Shown: piece after piece, positions 8,201 through 15,961 of the stretch | How the letters are laid out: each line of letters starts with the position of its first letter | Numbering within the stretch: position 1 is the stretch's first letter | Assembly (NCBI RefSeq): GCF_014649855.1 | Contig: NZ_BMTV01000023.1 | Coordinates: 82,209 to 146,208, forward strand | Direction of reading: 5' to 3' | DNA from: Streptomyces roseolus | Lineage (GTDB): Bacteria; Actinomycetota; Actinomycetes; Streptomycetales; Streptomycetaceae | Length of the DNA: 64,000 nt | The notes under the pieces: model-generated | What the model was told of the DNA's origin: nothing | Database searches by the model: none | The model's input: only the letters and a program-made list of their open reading frames with translations | Program-made: the position numbers and the translations under genes

Positions 8201-8863
8201 ATGCCCCCGAAGGACTTCCGTGTCCCTGAGCGCAGGAGACGACAGCCGTGGGGCGTCCTGGCCCTCGCCATGCTGTCCGGGATCGCGATGATGCGCAACG
8301 GCGTGGACGTCGCCGGCGGCCCCCCGCAGCCGGCCGCCGCGGCCCGGCCGGTGGCGCGTCCGGTCGTCACCCCGCCCGCCGAGGCCTCGGCGGGCGTCCA
8401 GGCGCTGCCCTTCGCGCCCGCCTCGCGGGTCCGCATCCCGGCGATCGACGTCGCGGCCCCGGTGATGGACGTGGGGCTCGACGCGGAGGGCTGGGTGGCG
8501 GCCCCTCCCCCGCAGGACGCCAACCTCGCCGGCTGGTACCAGAACGGCATCGCGCCCGGCCAGCGCGGCACCGCGGTGATCGTCGGGCACGTCGACAACA
8601 ACAGCGGCCCCGCGGTCTTCTACGGCCTCGGCTCCCTGGAGAAGGGCCAGCACGTCGAGGTCGAGCGGTACGACGGACGGGTGGCGGTCTTCGAGATCTA
8701 CGGCGTCGAGGTCTACTCCAAGCAGGACTTCCCCGGCCCCCAGGTCTACGGGGACACCGGCCACCCGGAGCTCCGGGTGATCACCTGTGGCGGCGGCTAC
8801 ACCCGCGCCAACGGATACGACGGCAACGTGGTCGTCTACGCGCGGATGGTCGGCTCCCGCTGA
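8201..8863 (+). CDS. Class F sortase
   Basis: A 220-residue membrane-anchored transpeptidase. An arginine-rich N-terminus (RRRR at residues 11-14) precedes one membrane helix (about 17-32), a proline/alanine linker, and the sortase beta-barrel. Catalytic residues are visible: His130 in VIVGHVDNN, Cys196 in LRVITCGGGY and Arg215 in VVYARM. The single N-terminal anchor and the ITCGG signature fit class F, the actinobacterial sortases with a poorly known substrate range. AAGGGAG precedes ATG 8201. Its close neighbours encode two secreted proteins with sorting-like C-termini, which suggests a dedicated sortase-substrate group. No pilin or LPXTG protein is seen in the window. Confidence 0.92.
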   Translation: MPPKDFRVPERRRRQPWGVLALAMLSGIAMMRNGVDVAGGPPQPAAAARPVARPVVTPPAEASAGVQALPFAPASRVRIPAIDVAAPVMDVGLDAEGWVAAPPPQDANLAGWYQNGIAPGQRGTAVIVGHVDNNSGPAVFYGLGSLEKGQHVEVERYDGRVAVFEIYGVEVYSKQDFPGPQVYGDTGHPELRVITCGGGYTRANGYDGNVVVYARMVGSR

Positions 8864-8916
8864 GCCGTCGGTACGCGCGGAGCAGGCCCGAGGACACACC
8901 CGGGGCCTCGTTCGGA

Positions 8917-8959
8917 CGCGCGGAGCGGGCCCCTGGTGCCCCGGGGCCCGCTCCGCGCG
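8917..8959. terminator. Bidirectional terminator hairpin
   Basis: A perfect 16-bp inverted repeat (cgcgcggagcgggccc / gggcccgctccgcgcg) with an 11-nt loop lies between the sortase gene and the convergent binding-protein gene. Confidence 0.8.
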
Positions 8960-8972
8960 CGGGACGGTACAC

Positions 8973-10250
8973 CTAGGGCTGCCGCGTCATGCCCCGGACG
9001 TCCTGGGCGATGTCCTCCAGGACGGCCCTGGGGTCGGCGGAGGGGGCGACGGCCTTGCCGATGTTCCGCTTGATCAGGTCGCTGGCCTGGAGCCACGACG
9101 GTTCGTTGACCGGGTAGAGCTCGGCGCCGCGCAGCGCGTCGAGGAAGGGGGCGTCGCGCGGGTCCGTCGCGTCCTTGGACGCCTGGTTCGCCGTGACCGT
9201 CGAGGGCAGCAGGTGGTAGCGGTCGGCGAACTCGTTGAGGTTCTTGTCCTCGTAGACGAACTCCAGGAAGGAGCCCACGAGTTCACGGTTGCCGTCCCGC
9301 TTGAAGGCCATCATCCAGTCGGCGACGCCCGCCGCCGGCGGTGCCTGCCTCTCCTCCAGCGTGTCGGAGACCGGCATGCTGAGCGTGCCGACCTTGATGC
9401 CCTTGGCCCTCGCCTCGTGCAGGAGCGAGGGGTAGCCGTTGAGCATGCCCACCTGGCCGCGGAGGAAGGCGGCGAAAGCGTCCCGCCGGTTGAGTTCGCC
9501 CGGCGGGACCGGACCGGTCAGACCGGGCGCGACCAGGTTCTCCTTGATCCAGCGGAAGGTCTGGGTGTTCTGCTCGGAGGCTATGTCGTAGCCGCCGTAG
9601 CTGCCCGCGTAGCCGCCCCCGTTGCTCAGCTGCCAGATCAGGGCCTCGGCGTGCGCCTCCTCGGGGCCCAGCGGCAGGGCGTACGGATAGGCCACGCCCT
9701 CCTCCTTCAGCTTGCCGGCCGCTTCCCGGAGGTCGGACCAGGTGCGGGGCGGCTCCGCTCCGGCCTCGTCGAACAGCGTCTCGTTGTAGAACAGCAGCCT
9801 GCTGCTGGCCACGAACGGCAGGCCGTAGAGGGTGTTGTCGACCGTACCGGCTTCGGCGAGCGGCGGCAGGAAGTTGGCCTCGGCCCTGATCGACAGCAGC
9901 TCTCCGGCGGCGTAGAGGCGGCCCTGCGCCGCGAAGTCCGAGTACGCGCCCATCAGGGCCACGTCTGGGGCGTCGCCCTCCTCGACCATGCGGGTGACCT
10001 CACGGTCCACGTCGTCCCACGGATGGAGCGTCACCTCGACCTCCGTGCCGGGGTGGGCGGCGGTGAAGGCGGCGGTCAGCTTGTCCCAGTAGGCCTGGGA
10101 GCTGTTCGCCGGGCCGGAGCCGTACTCGGCGGCCACCAGGCGCAGCGTCCTCCCGTCGCCGTCCGCGGAGGAGCCGCAGGCGGTGACGAGAGGGCCCAGC
10201 AGGCCGAGCGCGGCCACGCAGGCGGTCGCGCCGAAGAGTCTTGGTCGCAC
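8973..10250 (-). CDS. Extracellular solute-binding lipoprotein, sugar ABC transporter type
   Basis: The 425-residue product is a lipoprotein: MRPRLFGATACVAALGLLGP is followed by the lipobox LVTAC (Cys25). The mature part has features of family 1 carbohydrate-binding proteins: AAFTAAHPGTEVEVTLHPWDD, DAPDVALMG, LYGLPFVASSRLLFYN, PRTWSDLREAAGKLKEEG and a C-terminal FLEFVYEDKN. GTG 10250 has AGAGGAAAA just upstream. No permease or ATPase gene lies beside it; it is flanked by a terminator on one side and a deacetylase gene on the other, so it is an orphan receptor that must work with a transporter encoded elsewhere (MsiK-type ATPases serve several in Streptomyces). Substrate unknown. Confidence 0.88.
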   Translation of the reverse strand: MRPRLFGATACVAALGLLGPLVTACGSSADGDGRTLRLVAAEYGSGPANSSQAYWDKLTAAFTAAHPGTEVEVTLHPWDDVDREVTRMVEEGDAPDVALMGAYSDFAAQGRLYAAGELLSIRAEANFLPPLAEAGTVDNTLYGLPFVASSRLLFYNETLFDEAGAEPPRTWSDLREAAGKLKEEGVAYPYALPLGPEEAHAEALIWQLSNGGGYAGSYGGYDIASEQNTQTFRWIKENLVAPGLTGPVPPGELNRRDAFAAFLRGQVGMLNGYPSLLHEARAKGIKVGTLSMPVSDTLEERQAPPAAGVADWMMAFKRDGNRELVGSFLEFVYEDKNLNEFADRYHLLPSTVTANQASKDATDPRDAPFLDALRGAELYPVNEPSWLQASDLIKRNIGKAVAPSADPRAVLEDIAQDVRGMTRQP

Positions 10251-10514
10251 GGATTTTCCTCTTTGCTTTTGGACAGGGTGTCCGGAATTCTGCCCTGGCT
10301 CGGGGCATCTGGGGCCCCGCACCGACAGGTTGTGGCCCTTGCTCCAACCGTGCCGCCCGGGCCTGGTGCCTTCGACCAGACGATGGTCCGGACCGCACCG
10401 GGGCCGGTCTCGACCGAAAGAGGGCGGGGGCCGGTTCGGGCGGCCCCGGTCTTCGCGGACCGGAACACCGAACGCGGCCCCCTGAGGACTCCTGGAGCAC
10501 CTGGAGCGCGGCCG

Positions 10515-11378
10515 TCAGCGGCGGGGCACGGTGATCGTGTACCCGGCGTCGAGGAGCGCGGGCAGATAGCGGCGCAGCGCCGTGACGCTCTGCGAGCGGT
10601 TCCCGCCGGCGTCGTGCGAGAGGACGATGACGCCGGGTCCGGCGCCGTCGAGGACCCGGCGGACGATGGTGCCGCTGCCGGGCTCCTTCCAGTCCAGGGT
10701 GTCCACGGTCCACGCGAGCGGCTCCATGCCCAGCTCGGCACCGATCTCGAAGGAGTGCCGGTTCCAGGCGCCGTAGGGGGCCCGGTACCAGACCGGCGCG
10801 GCGCCGAGGGCGCGCTCCACCACCTCGCTGGTGGAGCCGAGTTCGTCCCGGATGCGGGAGGGCCGCAGCCTGGGCACCAGGGGGTGCGACCAGGAGTGGT
10901 TGCCGACCACGTGCCCGTCGTCGGCCATCTCCCGCAGCAGGTCCTGGTTCTCCACGGCCATCTCGCCGCAGACGAAGAACATCGCCCGGCAGTCGTGGCG
11001 GCGCAGGGTCTCCAGGATGGCCGGGGTGTAGCGGGGGTCGGGGCCGTCGTCGAAGGTGAGGACCATCGAGCGGCCCACGTCGCTCAGCGAGAGGAAGGGC
11101 CGCCGGCGGACCGGCGGCAGTGCCCGGGGCCGGGCGGCGGGGACGTACGCGGTCATGGGCTGGAGCCGGTACGCGGAGGGGCGCAGCCGGGGCGCGGCGG
11201 CCGGCGGTCCCGCGGCGGGCGGACCCGCGGCTCCGGGCCCGCCCGGCGGCGGGGCCGCGGTGTCGTCGAGGGCTCCGAGCCGGTCGACGGCGAGCGCCCC
11301 GGCGGTGACGGTGACACCGAGGGCGGCGGCCAGGCGCAGTACCGACCTCCGACCGATGGGCAGCTGATCGTTTTTCAT
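10515..11378 (-). CDS. Polysaccharide deacetylase (NodB/CE4), Tat-exported
   Basis: A 287-residue protein with a twin-arginine-like leader (GRRSVLRLAAAL), a proline/alanine linker of about 40 residues and a NodB domain from about residue 110. Metal and catalytic motifs are present: MVLTFDDGPD (catalytic base and metal Asp), GNHSWSHP (the HxxxH metal pair), WYRAPYGAWN and VIVLSHDAGGN. It should remove N-acetyl groups from chitin-like or peptidoglycan sugars outside the membrane. ATG 11378 is preceded by a weak ribosome site; an in-frame extension to 11444 is less likely because it breaks the Tat leader position. It is transcribed toward the binding-protein gene with a 264-bp gap, so probably separately. 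Confidence 0.9.
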   Translation of the reverse strand: MKNDQLPIGRRSVLRLAAALGVTVTAGALAVDRLGALDDTAAPPPGGPGAAGPPAAGPPAAAPRLRPSAYRLQPMTAYVPAARPRALPPVRRRPFLSLSDVGRSMVLTFDDGPDPRYTPAILETLRRHDCRAMFFVCGEMAVENQDLLREMADDGHVVGNHSWSHPLVPRLRPSRIRDELGSTSEVVERALGAAPVWYRAPYGAWNRHSFEIGAELGMEPLAWTVDTLDWKEPGSGTIVRRVLDGAGPGVIVLSHDAGGNRSQSVTALRRYLPALLDAGYTITVPRR

Positions 11379-11495
11379 GACCAATGGTTCGTACGGGGAG
11401 GGTGCCGGGCCCCTCACCGACACCGGGCCGCCCGCCGAATGCACCCGTTGGGCCGATGCCCCGGAGGGCCGGCCCCCTCACCGGGGGCGGCGGGC

Positions 11496-11522
11496 CACGG
11501 GGTCACGGGGTCACGGGGTCAC
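11496..11522. repeat. 8-bp tandem repeat at the CapA stop codon
   Basis: Three copies of cacggggt plus a partial fourth (cac) run through the 3' end of the CapA-like gene. In the coding direction this produces TGACCCCG in tandem, so the gene ends at the first of several TGA triplets. It is a possible slippage site with no effect on the protein. Confidence 0.6.
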
Positions 11523-12751
11523 TTGCCCAGGGTCAGGCCGTCCTTGTCGGCGCCCCGGCCGAGGACGACCTGGCGGATCGTCTCGCGGATGCCGGGGTGG
11601 CGGGGGTCGGAGCCGTCGGCGGCGCCGAGGTTCACGATCCGGCCGCGGCCGGTGTCGAACCACTGGGGCAGGAACTCGGCCTTGGTGACCTCCCAGCGGG
11701 CGCCCGGCTTCTTCGGCGGGGCGAAGGTGAAGCGGCCGATGCTGCTCTGGTTGCCGCGCGGGTCGAAGGCGCCCTGGTGGTTGATCATGTCGCCGGCGAT
11801 CTGGTCGCCCATGCCGTAGATCACCCAGGTGCCGTTGACCTTCTCGTAGGCCTGGGGCACGTGGGCGTGTGTGCCCAGCAGAAGATCCACGTCGGGGCGG
11901 CCCCCGGTGGCGGAGGCGGTGAGCGCGCGGGCGAGGGCGAGCTGGCGCTCGTCGGGCTCGGTCTGCCATTCGGTGCCCCAGTGGACGCTGACCACGACGA
12001 CGTCGGCGCCCGCGGCGCGGGCCGCGCGGGCGTCGGCGATCACCTTGGACTCGTCGAGCAGGTTCACCGCCCAGGGCTTGCCCTCGGGGAGCGGGTAGCC
12101 GTTGGTGTCGTAGGTGTAGGCGAGCTGGGCGACGGTGGCGCCGCCGGCCTCGAGAAGGGTGGGCCGGGCGGCCTCGGCGGCGGTGCGGGCCGAGCCCGCG
12201 TGCTTCACCCCGGCCGCGTCGAGGGCGTCGAGGGTGCGGCCGAGACCGGCGGCGCCGTCGTCGAGGGTGTGGTTGGAGGCCGTGGAGCAGGAGTCGTAGC
12301 CGGTGGCCTTGAGGGCGGCGGCGATCTCGGGCGGGGACTTGAAGGCGGGATAGCCGGTGTAGGGCCCGCCGTCCTTCCCGTACACGGTCTCCATGTGGCA
12401 GATGGCCAGGTCGGCGCCGGAGACGACCGGCTTCGCGCCGGCGAGCATGGGGCGGAAGTCGTATCCGTCGCCGCCCGCGTCCGCGGCGGCCCTGCGGATG
12501 ATCGAGTCGTGCGGGAGGACGTCGCCCGAGGCCACCAGGGTGAAGCCGGCCGGCTTCGGGGCCGGGGCGGCCGGGCGGGGGGCGGTGGAGCCGCCGGACG
12601 AGCCGCCCGGGGGCGGGGCGCCGCCGCCGGTGCCGTTCTGGCTGCACGCGGCGACGACGGCGAGCAGGGAGCCGGCGAGGACGGTGGAGCCGGCCCGGAC
12701 GAGTCGGGCGCGTACGGGTCGGGCGCCTGCGGGTCTGGTGCCTGCGGTCAT
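11519..12751 (-). CDS. CapA-family (PGA_cap) lipoprotein
   Basis: A 410-residue exported protein. The leader STVLAGSLLAVVAAC has a lipobox ending at Cys36, followed by a glycine/proline linker of about 40 residues. The body carries the metallophosphoesterase-like signatures of the CapA/PgsA group: FTLVASGDVLPHDS, DLAICHMETV, ATGYDSCSTASNHTLD, VVVVSVHWGTEW and LLLGTHAHVPQ. CapA proteins take part in poly-gamma-glutamate export in Bacillus; in Streptomyces no capsule operon accompanies them and their role is unclear. ATG 12751 is used; ATG 12772 in the same frame is also possible and might be leaderless (a CATGTT hexamer 6 nt upstream). No other pga gene is nearby. Confidence 0.88.
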   Translation of the reverse strand: MTAGTRPAGARPVRARLVRAGSTVLAGSLLAVVAACSQNGTGGGAPPPGGSSGGSTAPRPAAPAPKPAGFTLVASGDVLPHDSIIRRAAADAGGDGYDFRPMLAGAKPVVSGADLAICHMETVYGKDGGPYTGYPAFKSPPEIAAALKATGYDSCSTASNHTLDDGAAGLGRTLDALDAAGVKHAGSARTAAEAARPTLLEAGGATVAQLAYTYDTNGYPLPEGKPWAVNLLDESKVIADARAARAAGADVVVVSVHWGTEWQTEPDERQLALARALTASATGGRPDVDLLLGTHAHVPQAYEKVNGTWVIYGMGDQIAGDMINHQGAFDPRGNQSSIGRFTFAPPKKPGARWEVTKAEFLPQWFDTGRGRIVNLGAADGSDPRHPGIRETIRQVVLGRGADKDGLTLGK

Positions 12752-13019
12752 GACGACTGCCACCCCGATCATAGGAAGAACATGTGTTCTGCCGAATTGA
12801 CCTTTCGGGCGACCCCCCGTCAAGGCACGCGGCCGGGGCGGAGCGCGAACCCCACCGAATCGGACGTACGACCGTCACTCGACCGCTCGCCGTGCCATTC
12901 GCCGCTCGTTCCGACCGTTCGCCGCAGACCGTTGTCCGTTCCCTGTCCACGTCCGCCCGGATGCGTTCGTATACGGCGCGGACGACGAACCGCTGAGCGG
13001 GCGGGGAAGGGTGGCACCG

Positions 13020-13634
13020 ATGACGACGGCGACGATGACGACGACGGCCGCACGGGCGGGAACGGCGAAGGCGACGACGGGCGCGGCGACGACCGACGAG
13101 CGGACGCTCCAGGAGCTCCAGCGGGAGCACGGGCCGGCCCTGCTCTCCTTCCTCCTGGGCCTCACCTACGGGGACCGCCAGCGCGCCGAGGACCTCGTCC
13201 AGGAGACCCTGGTCCGGGCCTGGCTCCACCCCGAGGCGTTCAGCGGCGCCTACGCCTCGATGCGGCCCTGGCTCTTCACCGTGGCCCGCCGTCTCGCCAT
13301 CGACGCCCGCCGCTCCCGGCTCGCCCGCCCCGCCGAGATCGGCGACGGGGTGCTCGCGGTGACCCCCGACCCCTCGGACGCCACCGAGTCCGCCGACGCG
13401 GCGCTCGACGTCCGGGCGGCGGTACGGGGCCTGAGCCCGGAACACCGGGCGGTGCTGGTCCGGCTCTACTTCGACGGGCTCACCGTCAACGAGGCCGCCG
13501 CCTCCCTCGGGATCCCGGCCGGCACGGTCAAGTCCCGCTCGCACTACGCCCTGCGGCAGCTGGGGCGCTCGCTGCCCGGCTACCGGCCGCGGCACGGCTC
13601 CGTTGCCCGGCCGCGGGCCGCGGCCGCACAATGA
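13020..13634 (+). CDS. ECF-subfamily RNA polymerase sigma factor
   Basis: The 204-residue product has a threonine/alanine-rich N-terminus of about 30 residues, a sigma region 2 (ALLSFLLGLTYGDRQRAEDLVQETLVRAW, then MRPWLFTVARRLAIDARR) and a region 4 with a helix-turn-helix (LSPEHRAVLVRLYFDGLTVNEAAASLGIPAGTVKSRSHYALRQL). GTVKSR is typical of ECF sigma factors. ATG 13020 has GGGGAAGG 8 nt upstream; GTG 13011 lies too close to that site. No anti-sigma gene follows: the next frame, 4 bp downstream, is a thioesterase. So the signal for its activation is not evident. The candidate GGAAC-N16-CGTT promoter of the sortase shows that ECF promoters may exist nearby, but no link is shown. Confidence 0.92.
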   Translation: MTTATMTTTAARAGTAKATTGAATTDERTLQELQREHGPALLSFLLGLTYGDRQRAEDLVQETLVRAWLHPEAFSGAYASMRPWLFTVARRLAIDARRSRLARPAEIGDGVLAVTPDPSDATESADAALDVRAAVRGLSPEHRAVLVRLYFDGLTVNEAAASLGIPAGTVKSRSHYALRQLGRSLPGYRPRHGSVARPRAAAAQ

Positions 13635-13638
13635 CGCC

Positions 13639-14088
13639 GTGACGCACACCGACGCCGTGACGCTGCCCGACACCCCGCCGCTGACGCCCGCCGGGGCCGA
13701 GAAGATCCTCGCCGACAACTTCGCCCCCTGGGTCCTGGACCTGGGGCTCAAGGTCGACTCCGTCGACGGCCACGAGGCCGTCCTGCGGCTCCCGTGGTCC
13801 GACCGGCTGGCGCGCGAGGGCGGCGGGATCTCCGGCCAGGCCCTGATGGCGGCGGCCGACACGGCGACCGTGATCGCCGTCTCGGCGGCCCGCGGCGGCT
13901 TCGTCCCGATGACGACCGTCCAGCAGTCCACCAGCTTCCAGCGGGCGGTCCTCGGCGCCGACGTCCTGGTCCGCGCCCGCCTCACCAAGCTGGGGAAGCG
14001 GATGGCCTTCGCCGACATCACGATGACCGCCGAGGGCACCGCCGAACCGGCCGCCCACGCGACCGCGGTCTACGCCCTGCTCGGCTGA
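13639..14088 (+). CDS. PaaI-type hotdog-fold thioesterase
   Basis: A 149-residue protein with the hotdog layout of the PaaI family: an N-terminal helix (AEKILADNFAPWV), a beta strand pair around GHEAVLRLPWSDRL, the catalytic loop REGGGISGQALMAAADTATVIAVSAA and a core FVPMTTVQQSTSFQRAV...DVLVRARLTKLGKRMAFADI. It should hydrolyse an acyl-CoA thioester. GTG 13639 begins 4 nt after the sigma-factor stop, so the two are probably one transcript; GTG 13657 is an alternative start. The pairing of a sigma factor with a thioesterase is not one I know as a functional unit. Confidence 0.85.
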   Translation: MTHTDAVTLPDTPPLTPAGAEKILADNFAPWVLDLGLKVDSVDGHEAVLRLPWSDRLAREGGGISGQALMAAADTATVIAVSAARGGFVPMTTVQQSTSFQRAVLGADVLVRARLTKLGKRMAFADITMTAEGTAEPAAHATAVYALLG

Positions 14089-14270
14089 GCCCGCGCCCCT
14101 CGTCCCTCCCGCACCACCGGCCCCCGGGGCACCGATCCGGCCGGGGAACGTATCCGAAACCACACCGGCGAGTTGAGCAAAGCGGTCCACGCGGACGCCC
14201 CGGGCGGAGGAAGCTCTGCACGGGGCCCCGGAAACCGCGGGTCCCCGACGTCCGGGAGAAGGTGGGAGCG

Positions 14271-14744
14271 TTGCCGCCCGAGAGCACGAACGGCGCCGGC
14301 CGCAGGAACGGCGGGGGCCTCGCCGTTCCGATGGCCTGGCTGTGCGCCGAGTATCTGGCCGACCAGTACCTCACCGCGGCCGGCCTCGCCGAGCCCGGCT
14401 CGCTGGAGCACCGCGCCGCGCTGCGGGCGCTGGCCCTGACGGTCCACCTGTCCGGGGAACCCGCGGCCGACGCCTGGCTGCGGCACACCGTCCACGAGGC
14501 CGGCTGGCCGGACTGGGTGGAGGAACGGCTCGCCGCCGAGGCCGCCGAGGACCCCGACGGCGCGGATCTGGTGCTCGCCCGCGGCGCCTGGACGGCGCTG
14601 CGGGAGACCTGGGTGCACGCCGCCGACCTGGACGGCGCGCCCGGGCCGGGCACGGCGCCGGCGGTCGACGAGGCGGCCCGGACCTGGCTGCCCGCCTGGC
14701 GGTTGGGCCTCCCGCTCGCCCATCTCGCCGTCTGGCTCGCCTGA
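14271..14744 (+). CDS. Hypothetical protein, no recognised domain
   Basis: About 157 residues in a frame with clear coding bias from 14271 to TGA 14744. The sequence is helix-rich and acidic: MAWLCAEYLADQYLTAAGLAEP, then ALRALALTVHLSGEP, WLRHTVHEAGWPDWVEERLAAEAA and a tryptophan-containing end. I recognise no family and see no signal peptide or membrane span. The start is uncertain: TTG 14271 has AAGGTGG upstream, GTG 14262 overlaps that site, and ATG 14331 gives a shorter form of 137 residues. It ends convergently 5 bp from the sensor-kinase gene. Probably a Streptomyces-restricted soluble protein. Confidence 0.6.
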   Translation: MPPESTNGAGRRNGGGLAVPMAWLCAEYLADQYLTAAGLAEPGSLEHRAALRALALTVHLSGEPAADAWLRHTVHEAGWPDWVEERLAAEAAEDPDGADLVLARGAWTALRETWVHAADLDGAPGPGTAPAVDEAARTWLPAWRLGLPLAHLAVWLA

Positions 14745-14749
14745 TCCGG

Positions 14750-15961
14750 TCAGTTCGCCGGCGAAGGATGCACGCCGGGGCGGTACTTGGGGAAGCGCGC
14801 CGTCACCTTCATGCCGGCGCCGACACCGGTCTCGATGACGAGGCCGTACTCCGGTCCGTACACCTGGCGCAGCCGCTCGTCGACGTTGCACAGGCCGATG
14901 CCGGAGCCGCTCGGGTGCTCGCCGCGCAGCACCGCCCGCAGCCGCTCGGGGTCCATGCCGACCCCGTCGTCCTCGACGGTCACCACCGCCTCGGCGCCGG
15001 CGTCCCGTGCGGCGATGGTGACCCGGCAGCCCCGCTCCCGGTCCGTCAGGCCGTGCTTGACCGCGTTCTCCACCAGCGGCTGGAGGCACAGGAAGGGGAG
15101 CGCGACCGGCAGCACCTCGGGGGCGATCTGGAGGGTCACCTTGAGCCGGTCGCCGAAGCGGGCGCCGGCGAGCGCCAAGTACTGCTCGATCGCCCGCAGT
15201 TCGTCGGCGAGCTGGGCGAAGTCGCCGTGCCGGCGGAAGGAGTAGCGGGTGAAGTCCGCGAACTCGAGGAGGAGATCGCGGGCCCGCTCGGGATCGGTGC
15301 GGACGAACGAGGCGATCGCCGCGAGGGAGTTGAAGATGAAGTGCGGGGAGATCTGGGCGCGCAGCGCGCGGATCTCCGCCTCCACCATCCGGGTCCGGGA
15401 GCGGTCCAGTTCGGCGAGCTCCAGCTGGACCGAGACCCAGCGGGCCACCTCGGTCGCGGCCCGGACGAGCACCGCCGACTCCCGGGAGCCGTAGGCGACG
15501 AGCGCGCCGAGGACGCCCTCCTCGCCGGTGAGCGGGGCGGCCACCGCCCACCGCAGCTCGCAGCCGGGCTCGGCGCAGCCGGTGGGCGCGGAGCGGCTGC
15601 GGCCGGTCTCCAGGGTCGCGGCCGCCAGGTCGGGCACGCCGGCGTGGTGGTGCTCCTCGCCGGGCCCGTCCCAGGCGAGGACCGCCGTGCCGTCGGTGAG
15701 GCAGAGGGCCTCGGTGCCGAGGAGCGAGCGCAGCGGGCGGGCCGCCCGGTGCGCGGTCTCCTCGGTGAGCCCGGCGCGCAGCGGCGGCGCGGCGAGCGAG
15801 GCGGTGTGCAGGGTGTGGAAGGTGGCCCGTTCGACGGGGGTGCCGAGGTCGAGGTCGGCGGCACGGGCGCCGCGCCGGGCGGTGAGCCGGCCGAGGACGA
15901 CGCCGGCGGCGAGGAGGACGGCTCCGGAGGCGCTCGCCGCGGCCCACGCGATGCCGCTCAC
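14750..15961 (-). CDS. LytS/YehU-type sensor histidine kinase
   Basis: The 403-residue product has one N-terminal membrane helix (WAAASASGAVLLAAGVVLG), a GAF-like domain (about residues 45-175) with cysteines at 87, 129 and 134, a HisKA_7TM/His_kinase segment with phospho-acceptor His207 in AQISPHFIFNSLAAI, and a GHKL ATPase with N box LVENAVKHG and G box GSGIGLCNVDERL. GTG 15961 overlaps the stop of the upstream symporter gene by 4 bp (GTGA). The partner LytTR regulator is at 18171-18923 in the same run. The gene order regulator, DUF485, symporter, kinase suggests that it senses the availability or flux of the transported carboxylate, as BtsS and YpdA do for pyruvate in Escherichia coli. That is inference from context. 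Confidence 0.9.
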   Translation of the reverse strand: MSGIAWAAASASGAVLLAAGVVLGRLTARRGARAADLDLGTPVERATFHTLHTASLAAPPLRAGLTEETAHRAARPLRSLLGTEALCLTDGTAVLAWDGPGEEHHHAGVPDLAAATLETGRSRSAPTGCAEPGCELRWAVAAPLTGEEGVLGALVAYGSRESAVLVRAATEVARWVSVQLELAELDRSRTRMVEAEIRALRAQISPHFIFNSLAAIASFVRTDPERARDLLLEFADFTRYSFRRHGDFAQLADELRAIEQYLALAGARFGDRLKVTLQIAPEVLPVALPFLCLQPLVENAVKHGLTDRERGCRVTIAARDAGAEAVVTVEDDGVGMDPERLRAVLRGEHPSGSGIGLCNVDERLRQVYGPEYGLVIETGVGAGMKVTARFPKYRPGVHPSPAN

